DNA of 64,000 nt from Elymus sibiricus (lineage: Eukaryota; Streptophyta; Magnoliopsida; Poales; Poaceae). Of this stretch, positions 34,913 to 46,025 are shown piece after piece. Position 1 is the stretch's first letter; every line of letters begins with the position of its first letter. A program made the position numbers and the translations under genes. The stretch lies in assembly GCA_039707655.1 (NCBI GenBank), contig CM077667.1, positions 153,733,642-153,797,641 of the forward strand, given 5' to 3'. The notes under the pieces are model-generated. The model was given only the letters and a program-made list of their open reading frames with translations. It was not told where the DNA came from and searched no databases.

Positions 34913-35982
34913 TTACTGGACTTTGGGCCCCTCACCACCTGCCCTTGTCTCAGGCATCACGACCTGACATACCAGTGACGGCTGAGTCCTGCTCAGGGGG
35001 TGGGTCCTAGCGACGCAGAGCATTAAGGCGATCACAGAGAAGCGGACAAGCCTAATGAGAAGTGCTAAGAGCGAACTCATTTTTGACCAGAACAACATTA
35101 AAATTAAGGCGCAAGGGCCATAATTCTTCTTACACGCCCCCGCGGGGCCAGCATGGTTCATTGCAGAAAAAAGGCAAAAGAGGAAGGACCGGGCCCGAGC
35201 AGCGGTGCCTCGAGGACTCCGACTCTGGTGCCGCCTGCGCCTAGTCAGAGTCTTCCTTCTTGACGCGGACGCCTGGGAGTCATCGGAGTCGTCGTCGCTA
35301 CCGCTTCCCGTGGAGGAAGAGCTGCTGCCGCCATAGTCGCCGGAGGAGCCGTCACCGCCGCTATTGTCGCTCTCCATGCAGCAGTCCAGGCGGTCGCCGG
35401 CTTCCCCAAAGATCTTCATGAAGAGCATGGCGGCCCCGTCGAACTTGAAGTGTAGGCATGCCCCTCCTTCAAGCCGCGAGCGAGGGCGAATGACTTCCAC
35501 CCCCGCTTCAAGAGCATGAAGCCAAAGGGAGTGAACTCTATCGCCACCTAGGAAAACCCGTTGCAGTAGTCGTCTAGCTACAGCCGCAGGCCCAGTGGAG
35601 CATGCTCTGCCATCTCCTCCGCGAAGGAGTCTGGGAGCCTAAGCCAGTTGCGGGGCTGGCAGTCCATCCCCATGATAAACTCGCGAGCCGCGTCGGTGGA
35701 GTGGCTCCATGGCCGGGGCGACTGGGTGGCTGTGCCATTCCTCCTACCCCGCTCGCGGCCACCTCGCACCCCATGTCCGCGTCCGCAGGCTGAGCTTCTT
35801 CCACGGCTGCCTGAGCCAGCATGGGTTGCCAGCGGAGGGCGCTCACGCCCCCTGGGAGGTGCTCCAGGCGTGACGACGGACGTGCGAGGGCGGCCTCGCC
35901 CCCTCGCCGGCTTCAACACTTCCGCCTCTTCCGTTGCTGCTTTTCCCTTCTCAGCGGCGAAGAACCTCCTCACGGGCGCCAT
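34913..35982 (-). pseudogene. Antisense B3-like DNA-binding ORF of element D, broken
   Basis: Read on the minus strand, opposite to gag-pol of D. The start is the ATG of MAPVRRFFAAEKGKA (35982). A basic Gly/Arg-rich linker (residues about 20-90, RGRGRPRT and RGGRERGRRN) is followed by a region I read as a B3 domain: REFIMGMDCQPRNWLRLPDS, FAEEMAEH, then RGWKSFALARGLKEGHA and LHFKFDGAAMLFMKIFGEA. Two TAG codons (35578-35580 and 35548-35550) each sit where Trp is likely, and a frameshift lies near 35455. An acidic and Ser-rich tail follows (DSDDSQ). The frame runs on to 34913, but the recognisable protein ends near 35240. B3 domains bind DNA in plant transcription factors; here the role is unknown. 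Placement between pol and 3' LTR in antisense matches accessory ORFs of Tat-type Gypsy elements. Confidence 0.65.
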
Positions 35983-36052
35983 CGCTACTACAATGACAAG
36001 TGGGAATGAAGAGCAAGAGCAAGGAAGATGAGCCAAGGGACCCTTCCCCTTG

Positions 36053-36063
36053 CCTTTATATAG
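36053..36063 (-). promoter_or_regulatory. TATA box of the antisense ORF of element D
   Basis: CTATATAAAGG on the minus strand, about 75 bases upstream of the ATG at 35982. A pyrimidine-rich leader lies between. It is outside the LTR, so the antisense ORF appears to have its own promoter. Confidence 0.6.
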
Positions 36064-36316
36064 AATTCGGCGGACGGCCGGCCTGTGCCCCCTTGCCTTC
36101 GCTAGACAGATGCAAGGCAAGGAAGAGCAATGATGGACCCGCACCACGCGCAGGCTTTATGCCATCCTGGGCAGTTGCTGAGGCGTTGTGGGGAAGTGGG
36201 GCGTCCTGCGGCCCGTAGTGCGCCATGCGTCGCGCTCGACCCGCAGGCGGTTGGGGCCCGCATCGTTTCGCCCCTCTAACTAGCGGAATCGTGCATGCTG
36301 CGGGCCCGGGGGCTAC

Positions 36317-37200
36317 TGCCGGGCCCGTGGGACTGGGTCTACCCAAGCCCGTCTACCTGCAGCCCAAGACGTGACGCATGCCATGGGCCCATCACGGCCC
36401 ACCATTGGACTTCACGAGCAAGACCCTCGTGAGGGCCCCTGCCTCGCGAGGCGCACATCAGCAAGCATCGTCAGGAGCCTCGCGGAGCCCCCCCTCACAA
36501 GGTCTCCTCCCGAGGCTGCCCCCGAGGCCTTCATGGGGCGGACTATCAAGGGTGGCCCGGCGGGGTCCCGCGGTCCTGCATCTTCACGTGGGTGACGTGC
36601 ACCACGCCGAGTTGCGCCAGGAGCCGTGCCAGTAGGCACGGATGAGGAGGGTTTCCTCTTCTGTGCTAAGGGAGCAGGGCCAGCTCGCCGGTTCCCAAAG
36701 CAATCTCCAAAGGTTTCTCGTTTGGTGCAAGAAGACCAAAGCTGGGGGCTCGCCAGGACAGAGGTCATCCCCGAGCCTAGCAGCGCGTCAAGGCAGGAGG
36801 CTTTTGCAGGCGAAGAGTACTTTTGCCAGGATAAGCTGCAGTCATGTCCCCCTTCAAACTGGCCATTGTGGCAACCCTTCCCGCCTTGTGTTTTCAGGGG
36901 AAGAGGACCGGGGCTAGTATAAGATAGGGTAGGCTGCGGTCGTAGAAGGGGATCGACCCGAAGCTAGCTAGAACCCACCTTTGTACTCCCTCTCACCCTC
37001 AAGCAATCCAAACAAGCACGAGTAGGGTCTTACACCACAAGGTGGCCCGAACCTGGGTGAACTGTCGTGTCCACTGTTCTTCTTCCTTAGATTGACCACA
37101 CCGGAGTGTCGCCACGAGGTTGCGAGGTAGAGTAGGACGGGGGAACCAACGCACCCCAGAGTTCGAACCTCTTTGGGTCCCTGGAGCCCCAATTCCGACA
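36317..37200 (+). repeat. 3' LTR of Gypsy element D
   Basis: 884 bp from TGCCGGGCCCGTGGG to CCAATTCCGACA, preceded by a G-rich tract CGGGCCCGGGGGCTAC that would serve as the polypurine tract. The partner is 12230-13110. ACGAC follows, one base different from ACAAC before the 5' LTR. Confidence 0.85.
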
Positions 37201-37470
37201 ACGACGTCTGTTGACACGAGCACGGCAGCAGGGGTTTGCGGAGGATGACAATAGACGATTCAATTTCAAAAATCGGGTCCGCTGGATATATATATCCCCT
37301 TACTGTCGGTGACACCGTTTGAAACATTTCGGTGCCATCGAGTTTCTTAACTGCAGGCGACAGTGAAACTTGGTGAGACCGAGATGGAGAAATCGGTGGT
37401 ACCGAGGACAAAAACCAGATCAACCCTAGTGGTTCGGTGGAACCGAGATTGTGGAATTGGTTACACCGAG
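37201..37470 (-). promoter_or_regulatory. Internal U3-like block of element E: TATA site and palindromes
   Basis: GGATATATATATCC at 37284-37297 is followed on the upstream side by six TCGGTG/CACCGA inverted repeats (about 37305, 37331, 37372, 37393, 37433, 37457). This copies the layout of the LTR promoter (9777-10140), but it lies inside the element ahead of the env-like ORF. Element D inserted between this block and the ORF. Confidence 0.55.
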
Positions 37471-38375
37471 TTGCACATGGGAGGTTTTGAAAGTCAGCTC
37501 TTGTCGAAACGGAACTCCGAGTGCTCCTCACACAAAGGGTTCGAAAAGTGCTTGCTCAAATTTTGTGATGAAGCATGAATAGAATTTGAGACAAGAAAGC
37601 ATAGATAGCTAGAGGAGGGTACTTACGCATTCTTGTATATCCAATTGGCCAAAGAAAAATAAAAGCCAAATAACAACAATTGGATATCCTCGAATGAGAA
37701 AAGATATGCATACCAACATGCTCACACAATAAGATGTCAATAGAAATCATGGCAAACATGCACAACTACTCTAGTATCTACCAAGCACTTTGGCAATGAC
37801 GAAGTCATCTATATATGAGTATATTGATTTAGGAGCCAAGTAAGAATACTTGATCATAGGTCATACTCATCATTTAAGCACAAGTGGGGTTACCACTTTT
37901 ACATAAAGCATTTAATGTCGTCACATCTTATGAGATGATTTAACTCAAGTCTTGGAGTAAAGCTCCCCCTTGATGTGACATCCCCCCTAAGAGGGATAAA
38001 CTAACCTTGGGTTTTGTCGATGAAGACTTCGTGTAGGTGATGTAGTGGTGGATGCTCATTGTTGATGAAGATCGTCTTGAGTTGGGAGCAATCCTTGTTG
38101 TTTCATACTCTTCCCACCTACACGGGTTAGTCCCACACAAGGAACAAATACAAGGATATCTATGGACATGGAGTGAAGCCCAAATAGATGATGTCCATTG
38201 ATTCTTTAATTACCTCGTCCCTTGCTTACCTTTGAGGGAATGTGTGACTCCTTGAACTATTGCACAAGATTGGAGTTGATTGCAAATAGTCCTTGCCAAA
38301 AATGAATGTGAGTGAATTTCATTGGCGGAGTCACCCCTTAAGAACTTCTCTAGTTCTTCTTCTTTGGGACCCACA
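37471..38375 (-). other. Intervening sequence of element E between promoter block and gag
   Basis: About 900 bp where protease-integrase-RT would lie in an autonomous relative. I see no pol motif on either strand. GCTCCCCCTTGATGTGACAT (near 37960) resembles a polypurine tract in reverse. Confidence 0.55.
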
Positions 38376-40531
38376 TCAACTAATGGGGATCCTTGGAGTT
38401 GAAGTAGCACTTGTTGAAGTAGAGCTTGTAGTAGCCTTGGGAACCCACTTGACCATGGCTTGCGATTCATCTTCAAATGTGTCAATCTCTTCTTGAAGCT
38501 TGTCCTTGCCCTTGAGCTTGTGGTCTTGTGGTGGAAGGCCATCTTGATCTTTTGTTCCCTTGGGGAGAGTAGGTTCATACTTCTCCCTTTGAAGATAAAT
38601 CTTTAGTTTGGGGTGTTGACCTTCTTCCCATTCAACTCCATTTGCGTTGAAGTAGTCAATGCCATGGTTCTTCCGGTATCCTCCATGCTTGCGTACAATC
38701 TCCTCAAATTGCTTACATCCGACAAGACTTTTGTAGACACCTTTCTCTATAATCCCTTTCAATAAATCGTTTTCTTGCTCAAGTGTAACTTGGCTAAGAG
38801 AATCATTAGTGGAATCAATAGAGCTACTAGAAGCAACATTATTGGATTTAACATTAGTATTGTTGCTACTAGGTGAAGAACCTTTCTTGCCTTTGTTACT
38901 AGTTTGCTTAGACTTAACTTGTGGAACAAATGTGGACAACAGTAGTCGTTTGGCAAGATAAGAATAACTCTTCTTTCGAAGATCGTCATTGATAGCTTTA
39001 AGAAACTCATGCTCCTGCTCTATGTTTAGCTTCTCGAAGTGTAGCTTCTCATGAGTTCTTAAGAGCTCTCTATGATCTTCTTGAGTAGATTCATGAGCTA
39101 ACTTAAGAGTGTTTAGTTCTTTAGTTAGATGCTCAATCTCCTTATTATCATCATCACACGACTTATCTTGACTAGCATGATTATTATCAAGTTCATTTTG
39201 ACTAACATCACTAGTTTCAAAGAGCAAGTCATCATCTCCTAGTAAATCATCCTCATCATTATTCAAGTCAATGTATTCGGGGTGTGATACCTTGGGGCCT
39301 TTAGCCATGACGAAGCAACTTCCACTTCCTTCATTTGGTGAATCAAGTTGTCATAGGAGTTGGAGGTTACGAGTGCTAATCCGGCAACACCTTCATCTTG
39401 ACTATAGTCAGAGTTGGAGTGGTAGATTCTTTCGGATTGGTTGTCGGAATCGGAGCCGGAAACCCATTCACCAACATGAGCTTGATGTCTTATTCTTGTG
39501 TGGCTCTTGGTGTACTTGTCCTTCTTCTCCGACTCCTTTCTTCCTCGGGAGAGTCCTTGTTCATAGCGATCTTCTCTACTCCTTCTCTCTCTACGAGGTG
39601 ATTCATCTCTTGAGCTTCGTCTTCTAGGTGACTCTTCTCTCCTTTTGTGGGGGGTCGTGCACTCATTGGAGTAGTGTCCGGGCCTTCCACAATTGTAACA
39701 ATTCCGGTCACGACTAGAGGAATGATTCTCTTCATATCTTGAATTGGAGCTTCTCTCTTTGCCTAAACTCTTGTAGAACTTGTTGAATTTCTTGACCATG
39801 AGGCTTATTTATTCATTGGTAGCAAGATTGTCACTTGAAGTAGTGGGAGTGTCACTTGTAGCTTTGTATGCACCGCTTGACTTGGTGTGAAGTTCTTCTT
39901 TGTCCTTGAGTGACATTTCATGAGAAACAATCCTTCCAATGACTTCCGTAGGCTTGAGATCTTTGTAATTTGGCATCATTTGGATCAATGTGCACATGGT
40001 GTCGTACTTTCCATCCAAGGCTCTAAGGATCTTCTTGATGATGAATTTGTCGGTCATCTATTCACTTCCTAAGCCGGCAATCTCATTTGTGATGAGTGCA
40101 AGCCTAGAGTACATTTCCACGACTCCTTCACCATCCTTCATCTTGAACTTGTCAAGTTGACTTTGTAGCACATCCAACTTAGATTCCCTGACGGATTTGG
40201 TACCTTCATGCATATCAACCAAAGTATCTCAAATTTTGTTTGCATTCTCAAGACGGCTTATCTTATTGAACTCTTTAGGGCATAATCAGTTGAATAGAAT
40301 GTCGCATGCTTGAGTGTTGTATTGCAACATCTTCAATTCTTCTGCGGTTGCTTCACGACCCGGTTCCTTTCCATCTCCAAAGAATTCACCTTGCAATCGA
40401 ACACGAACAACAGCTCATATGGCGGGGTTATGACCAAGAATATGCATTTTCATTTTGTGCTTCCAACTAGCAAAGTTTGTACCATCAAAATATGGACCTC
40501 TATGATGATAAGTTCCCTCACTAGACACCAT
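38376..40531 (-). pseudogene. Gag of Sirevirus-like element E, with CCHC zinc knuckle
   Basis: The start is the ATG at 40531, 39 bases after the primer site; it opens MVSSEGTYHHRGPYFDGTNF, the usual Copia gag opening before SWK. The UBN2-type capsid region follows with KFIIKKILRALDGKYDTMC (about 40030). The knuckle CYNCGRPGHYSNEC (CX2CX4HX4C) lies near 39690, in a basic Arg/Ser-rich stretch. A long coiled-coil tail follows (39308-38376, for example ELNTLKLAHESTQEDHRELL), as in Maximus-type gag. About five in-frame stops occur in the first half (including just before 40057 and just after 39809), and a frameshift lies near 39290. The protein is dead, but the layout is complete. No protease follows. 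Confidence 0.8.
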
Positions 40532-40569
40532 ACTCTCCTAGGTTGTGAAACCAATGCAATTGAGACCAA

Positions 40570-40581
40570 AGCTCTGATACC
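40570..40581 (-). promoter_or_regulatory. Primer binding site for initiator Met tRNA, element E
   Basis: The minus strand reads TGGTATCAGAGC, the common Copia primer site complementary to initiator tRNA-Met. It is two bases from the LTR edge at 40584. Confidence 0.9.
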
Positions 40582-40583
40582 AC

Positions 40584-40968
40584 TTGTAGGATCCGAAGTA
40601 TGTCTAGAGGGGGTGGTTAGACTACTTGACTAAATAAAAATCTAGCCTTATCCCAATTTTAAATGTTGGCAAATTTTAGCAATTGTAGCAAGTCAAGTAC
40701 ACCATACACATGCAAGTCTAACAGTATAGCAGCGGAAAGTAAAGACATGCACATGAAAGTAAAGGTAGGGAGAGGAGAATCAAACGCAATTGATGACACG
40801 AAGATTTTTCCCGTGGTTCCGATAGGTGGTGCTATCGTACGTCCATGCTGATGGAGCTTCAACCCACGGAGGGTAGCCGTCGCGAGAGTCCATGGAGGGC
40901 TCCACCCATTAGGATCCACAAAGTAGCAACCTCGTCTATTCCATCACGGCTCCCGTCCACGAAGGACT
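40584..40968 (-). repeat. 5' LTR fragment of element E (cut by element J)
   Basis: 385 bp starting TGTAGGATCCGAAGTATGTC, nearly the same as 8980-9370. It stops at GAAGGACT. In the other LTR the next bases are AGCCTCACTATGGG, so J is inserted between them and the rest should lie beyond the window. Confidence 0.85.
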
Positions 40969-42707
40969 TGTTGGGGAACGTTGCATGGGAAACAAAAAAA
41001 TTCCTACGCACACGCAAGATCTATCCATGGAGATGCATAGCTATAAGAGGGGGAGTGTATCTACATACCCTTGTAGATCGCTAAGCGGAAGCGTATATAA
41101 CGCGGTTGATGTAGTCGTACGTCTTCACGATCTAATCGCGATCCGTCCCGATCTAGCGCCGAACGGACGGCTCCTCCGCGTTCAGCACACGTGCGGCTCG
41201 ATGACGTCTCTGCATCCTCGATCCAGCGAGCGAGGGCGGAGTAGTAGATGGATTCTTAACCAGCACGACGGCATGGTGGAGATGGTGGTGGAGCAATCCC
41301 GGCAGGGCTACGCCGAGCGCTACCGAAACCGCGGACGCAGTAGAAAACAATCTAGGGAGAGGGAGGGATGCCAAGGGCTTGGTGTGTCCTATTGGGGCAC
41401 CCCCACCAATTTATATATAGGTGGAGAGGCATGGAGATCAGCCCCTCCAAGCCCTAGGGCGCCGCCAAGGGGGAGGAGTTGGACTCCTTGTCCAATTCGT
41501 GGACTTTCCACCTCTCCAAAGCCACATGGGCCTTGTGGGACTTGTGCGCCTGTCCCAATAAGGCCAGGGCGCCTCCCCTCAGACCATGCAAACCCTTGGG
41601 ACGTGGTGGAACCCTTGGAGGACATCTGGACTCCTCCGGAAGTTTTTGGAACCTTCTAGAAGCTTCCCTGTACAATATCGGAAAAACCCGAAACTTTTCC
41701 GGTAGCCAAAATATGACTTCCCATATATAAATCTTTACCTCCAGACCATTCCGGAGCTCCTCGTGACGTTCGGGATCTCATCCAGGACTCCGAACAACAT
41801 TCGGTCACCAACATACATAACCCAATAATACTATATCGTCACCGAACGTTAAGCATGCGGACCCTACGGGTTCGGGAATCATGTGGACATGACCGAGAAA
41901 CCTCTCCTATCAATAACCAATAGCGCGACCTGGATTCCCATATTGGTTCCCACATATTCCACGAATATCTTTATCGGTCAAACCACGATGCCAATGATTC
42001 AATCAATCCCGTATGCAGTTCCCTTTGTCCAGCGGTATGTTACTTGCCCGAGATTCGATCGTCGGTATCTCCATACCTAGTTCAATCTCATTACCGTCAA
42101 GTCTCTTTACTCGTTCTGAAATACAAGATCCCGTGACTAACTCCTTAGTCACATTGCTTGCAAGCTTCTTGTGGTGTTGTATTACCGAGTGGGCCCAAAG
42201 ATACATCTCCGTCATACGGAGTGACAAATCCTAGTCTCGATCCATGCCAACCCAACAGACACCCTCAGAGATACCTGTAGAGGACCTTTAAAGTCACCCA
42301 GTTACGTTGTGACATTTTATACACACAAGGCATTCCTCCGGTGTCAGGGAGTTGCATGATCTCATGGTCGTAGGAACAGATACTTGACATGGATAAAGCA
42401 GTATCAATAAACTAACACGATCAAATGCTATGCTTACGGTTGGGTCTTGTCCATCACATCATTCTCCTAATGATGTGATCCCATTATCAAATGACAGCTC
42501 ATGTCTATGGTCAGGAAACCTTGACCATCTTTGATCAACGAGCTAGTCTAGTAGAGGCTCACTGGGGACATATTGTTGTCTATGTATCCACACATGTATC
42601 TGAGTTTCCGATCAATACAATTATAGCATGGATAATAAAAGATTATCATGAACAAAGAAATATGATAATAGCTAATTTATTATTGCCTCTAGGGCATATT
42701 TCCAACA
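40969..42707 (-). repeat. 3' LTR of Copia element J
   Basis: 1739 bp; TGTTGGGGAACG at the left and CATATTTCCAACA at the right are the known ends of the Angela/BARE1/WIS LTR in reverse. A TATA box lies near 41405-41420 on the minus strand (TATATATAAATTGG). Confidence 0.9.
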
Positions 42708-44236
42708 GTCTCCCACTTGCACTAGAGTCAATAGTCTAGTTCACATCACCATGTGATTAACACCCAATGAGTTCTTGGGTTTGATCATGTTTTGCTTGTG
42801 AGAGAGGTTTTAGTCAAGAGGTCCGCAACATTCAGATCTGTGTATACTTTGCAAATCTCTATGTCATATTGTACATGCTGCTACTATGCCCCATTTGGAC
42901 CTATTCCAAATGTCTGCTCCACTATACGTATCCGGTTTGCTACTCAGAGTCATCTGGATCGGTGTCAAAGCTTGCATCGATGTAACCCTTTACGACGAAC
43001 TCTTTATCACCTCCAAAATCGAGAAACATTTCCTTAGTCCTCCAGTTACTAAGGATAATTTTGACCGCTGTCCAGTGATCCACTCCTGGATCACTCTTGT
43101 ACCCCCTTGCCAGACACGCGGCAAGGCACACATTAGGTGCGGTACACAGCATGGCATACCGTATAGAGCCTATGGCTAAGGCATAGGGGATGACCTTCGT
43201 CCTTTCTCTTTCTTCTTCCGTGGTCAAGCTTGGAGTCTTACTCAACTTCACACCTTACAAATCAGGCAAGAACTCCTTCTTTGACTGATCAATTTTGAAC
43301 TCTTTCAAAATCTTATCAAGGTATGTAATCATTGAAAGTCTTATCAGGCGTCTTGATCTATCTCTATAGATCTTGATACCCAATATTTAAGTATCTTTAT
43401 CCAGGTCTTCCTTTGAAAAACTCCTTTCAAACAACCCTTTGTGCTTTCCAGAAATTCTACATTATTTTCGATCAACAATATGTCATCCATATATACTTAT
43501 CAGAAATCCTATAGTGCTCCCACTCACTTTCTTGTAAATACAAGTTTCTTATAAACTTTGTAAAAACCCAAAAGCTTTGATTACCTCATCAAAGCGTATA
43601 TTCCAACTCCGAGATGCTTGCTCCAGTCCATAGAAGGATCGCTGGAGCTTGCGTACCTTTTAGTATCCTTAGGACCGACAAAACCTTCTGGTTGTATCAC
43701 ATACAACCTTTCCTCATGAAAACCATTAAGGAAACTCTGTTTTGACATCCATCTGCCAGATTTCATAATCGAAAAATGCAGCAACTGCTAACATAATTCC
43801 AACAGACATTAGCATCGCTACGGGTGAGAAAGTCTCATCGTAGTCAACTCCTTGAACTTATCGGAAACCTCTTCACGACCAGTCGAGCTTTATAAATGGT
43901 GACATTTACCATCAGCGCATGTCTTCTACTTAAAGATCCATTTGTACTCAATGGCCTGCCATTCATCGGGCAAGTCTACCAAAGTCCATACTTGGTTTTC
44001 ATACATGGATCATATTTCAGATTTCATGGCTCCTAGCCATTTGTTGGAATCCGGGCCCACCATCGCTTCTTCATAGCTCGTAGGTTCACTGTTCTCTGAC
44101 AACATGACCTCCAAGACAGGATCACCATATCGCTCGGGGCAGTACGTGTCCTTGTCGACCTACGAGGTTAGGTAGTAACTTGATCCGAAGTTTCAGGATC
44201 ATAATCATTAGCTTCCTCTTCAATTGGTTTATGCAT
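42708..44236 (-). pseudogene. Pol remnant of Copia element J (RT and RNase H), decayed
   Basis: Minus-strand frames show the RNase H entry (VDHWTAVKIILSNWRTKEMF then YIDASFDTDPDDSE, 43251-42940) and RT (QSFLNGFHEERLYVIQPEGF, 43784-43581), plus more pol-like sequence to 44236 with many stops. Compared with I (63383-64000), the RNase H core from after DTDPDDS to near the polypurine tract lacks about 250 bp, with a short filler at 42892-42912. The element is inactive. Confidence 0.8.
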
Positions 44237-45806
44237 TGATACGTCTCCAACGTATCTATAATTTTTGATTGTTCCATGCTGATATATTATCATTCTAGGA
44301 TACTTTTGGGTATTTATTTACCAATTTATAATATTTTTGAGCACTAACCTATTGACCCAGTGCCAGTTGCTGTTTTCTGCATGTTTTTGCCTTTTCAGGT
44401 TTATAGTACCAAACGAAGTCCAATTGCCACGAAACTTTTTGATGATTTTTTCTGGACCAAAAGAAAACCTAGAAGCTTTGGAAGGAGGTCGGGAGGCGCA
44501 TGAGGGCCCCACCACACATCAGGGCGCGCCCTGGGGGGCGCGCCCTGATATGTGGTGGCCCCCTCGTGGCTCTCCCAACGTCCCTCTTCGGCCTATAAAT
44601 TCTCTAATATTGCAAAACCCCTAGAGGCAGTCCCGAAACCCTTTTTCTGTCGCCGCAAGTCTCTGTTCCATCGCGAGGCCATCTGGAGCAACGTTCCGGC
44701 ACCCTGCCGGAGGGGGGATCTATCACGGAGGGCCTCTTCATCAACATTGCTGCCCTCATGATGATGTGTGAGTAGTTCACCACAGACCAATGGGTCCATA
44801 GCTAGTACCTAGATGGCAATCTCTCTCTCTCTTATGATCTTCAATACAATGATCATCGCATCTTCACTTTGATCTATCCGATGTAATCCTATTGTGCGGT
44901 GTGTTTGTTGGGATCCAATGAATTGTGGGTTTATGTTCAGATTATTCATGAAAAGTATTTGAGATACCTCTGATATATTTTGTCTCTTAATTGCATGATC
45001 ATTATAGCTTCGTAATGCTCTCCGATCTATTGATGTGCTTTGGCCAAGTAGATTGATATTTCATTGGTGGGAGTAGTGCGTTGTGGTAGGTTCAACCTGG
45101 CGAGTTTCTATATCCCAGTGACAAAGTAGGGAACAAGATGCGTCTTTGTGTTGTTGCTACTAAGGATAAAACGATGGGGTTCATTCATATTGATTGAGTT
45201 TACTTTGTCTACATCATGTCATCGTTCTCCAAGCATTACTCTGTTTTACTTAATACTCTAGATGCATGTTGGATAAAGGTCGATGAGTGGAGTAATAGTA
45301 ATAGGTGCAGGTAGGAGTCAGCCTATTTGCGTATGGACGTGATGCCTATATACACATGATCATTGTCGTGAAAATTGCATAACTATCCGCTTTTCTATCA
45401 ATTGCCCAACAGTAATTTGTTACCCACCGTATGCTGCCTACATGAGAGATGCCGCTAGGGAAAACTATGGGCCCCGGGTCTATTCACTTATAAATTTACA
45501 AATGCTACAATTACCTTGTTGCCTTTATTTATCTTTTATTTTATTTTGCAATTTATATTTATCAACAATTATCTACACAACTCATTTGCTTGCAAATAAC
45601 GAGATCAAGGGGATTGACAACCCTCTTGCCCGTGTTCAGTGCAAGTTGTTTGTTCATTTATGTGCAGCCGCTGAAGACGGTTGAGGATTGATATTCCAAT
45701 TGGTTCGATAAACCTTGGTTTCATAACTGAGGGAAATACTTACCCACTTTGTGCTGCAATTACCCGGTCCTCTTCACGGAAAACCCAACGGAGATCACAA
45801 GTATCA
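44237..45806 (+). repeat. 5' LTR of Gypsy element B
   Basis: 1570 bp from TGATACGTCTCCAACGTATC to CACAAGTATCA. CCTATAAATTC near 44594 is the likely TATA box, and a (CT)n run lies near 44822. Confidence 0.9.
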
Positions 45807-45817
45807 GGAAGGATTTC

Positions 45818-45835
45818 TGGCGCCGTTGCCGGGGA
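45818..45835 (+). promoter_or_regulatory. Primer binding site for tRNA-Asp, element B
   Basis: TGGCGCCGTTGCCGGGGA, no mismatch to plant tRNA-Asp, 11 bases after the LTR end. Confidence 0.85.
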
Positions 45836-46025
45836 ATATCATCATCAAATATCAAGTAACTTCACACAAATTTTCATTCACTTGTTCTTCTTTTTATTTG
45901 CTATTATATTAAGCTTGTGTCATAAAAATAAAAAATACAAAAATATTTATCTTTCCTTGTTACTAGTTTACTTCTTCGCTTGCTAGTTTACTTGTCTTGC
46001 TTGTTACTTTGCTTGTTCGGTCACC

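Larger units (their letters stand above)
12230..37200 (+). mobile_element. GC-rich Gypsy element D, plus strand, carrying C, M and N
   Basis: LTRs at 12230-13110 and 36317-37200 match along their length and start TGYCRGGCCCGTGGG. The flanks ACAAC (12225-12229) and ACGAC (37201-37205) are a one-mismatch target duplication. The internal part has gag (13180-13601 and 28882-30031), protease (about 30330-30700), a fragment of RT (30930-31326), a long 3' region with repeats, and an antisense B3-like ORF (35982-34913). RNase H and integrase are absent. C is inserted in gag and solo LTR N in the 3' region. The antisense accessory ORF between pol and 3' LTR points to the Tat lineage. Without insertions the element is about 8 kb. 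Confidence 0.85.
8980..40968 (-). mobile_element. Sirevirus-like Copia element E, minus strand, carrying nested insertions
   Basis: On the minus strand: 5' LTR (cut at 40968 by element J), primer binding site (40581-40570), gag with CCHC knuckle (40531-38376), a palindrome-rich intervening stretch with a TATA site (37470-37201 and 12224-11686), an env-like ORF (11685-10992), polypurine-tract repeats (10990-10486) and a 3' LTR (10485-8980). Element D fills 12230-37200. Without D the internal part is about 5 kb. There is no protease, integrase or RT, so E would need proteins from an autonomous relative. CTCGGTG-CACCGAG palindromes, repeated polypurine tracts and the initiator-Met primer site place it with the Sireviruses (Maximus-like by recall). 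Confidence 0.75.
40969..44236 (-). mobile_element. Angela/BARE1-type Copia element J, minus strand (3' part)
   Basis: It has a 3' LTR (40969-42707), polypurine tract (GTGGGAGAC on the minus strand just after it) and a decayed pol. It is inserted in the 5' LTR of E after GGACT (40964-40968) and itself cut by element B at 44236. The remainder, with gag and 5' LTR, is not in the window. Confidence 0.85.
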
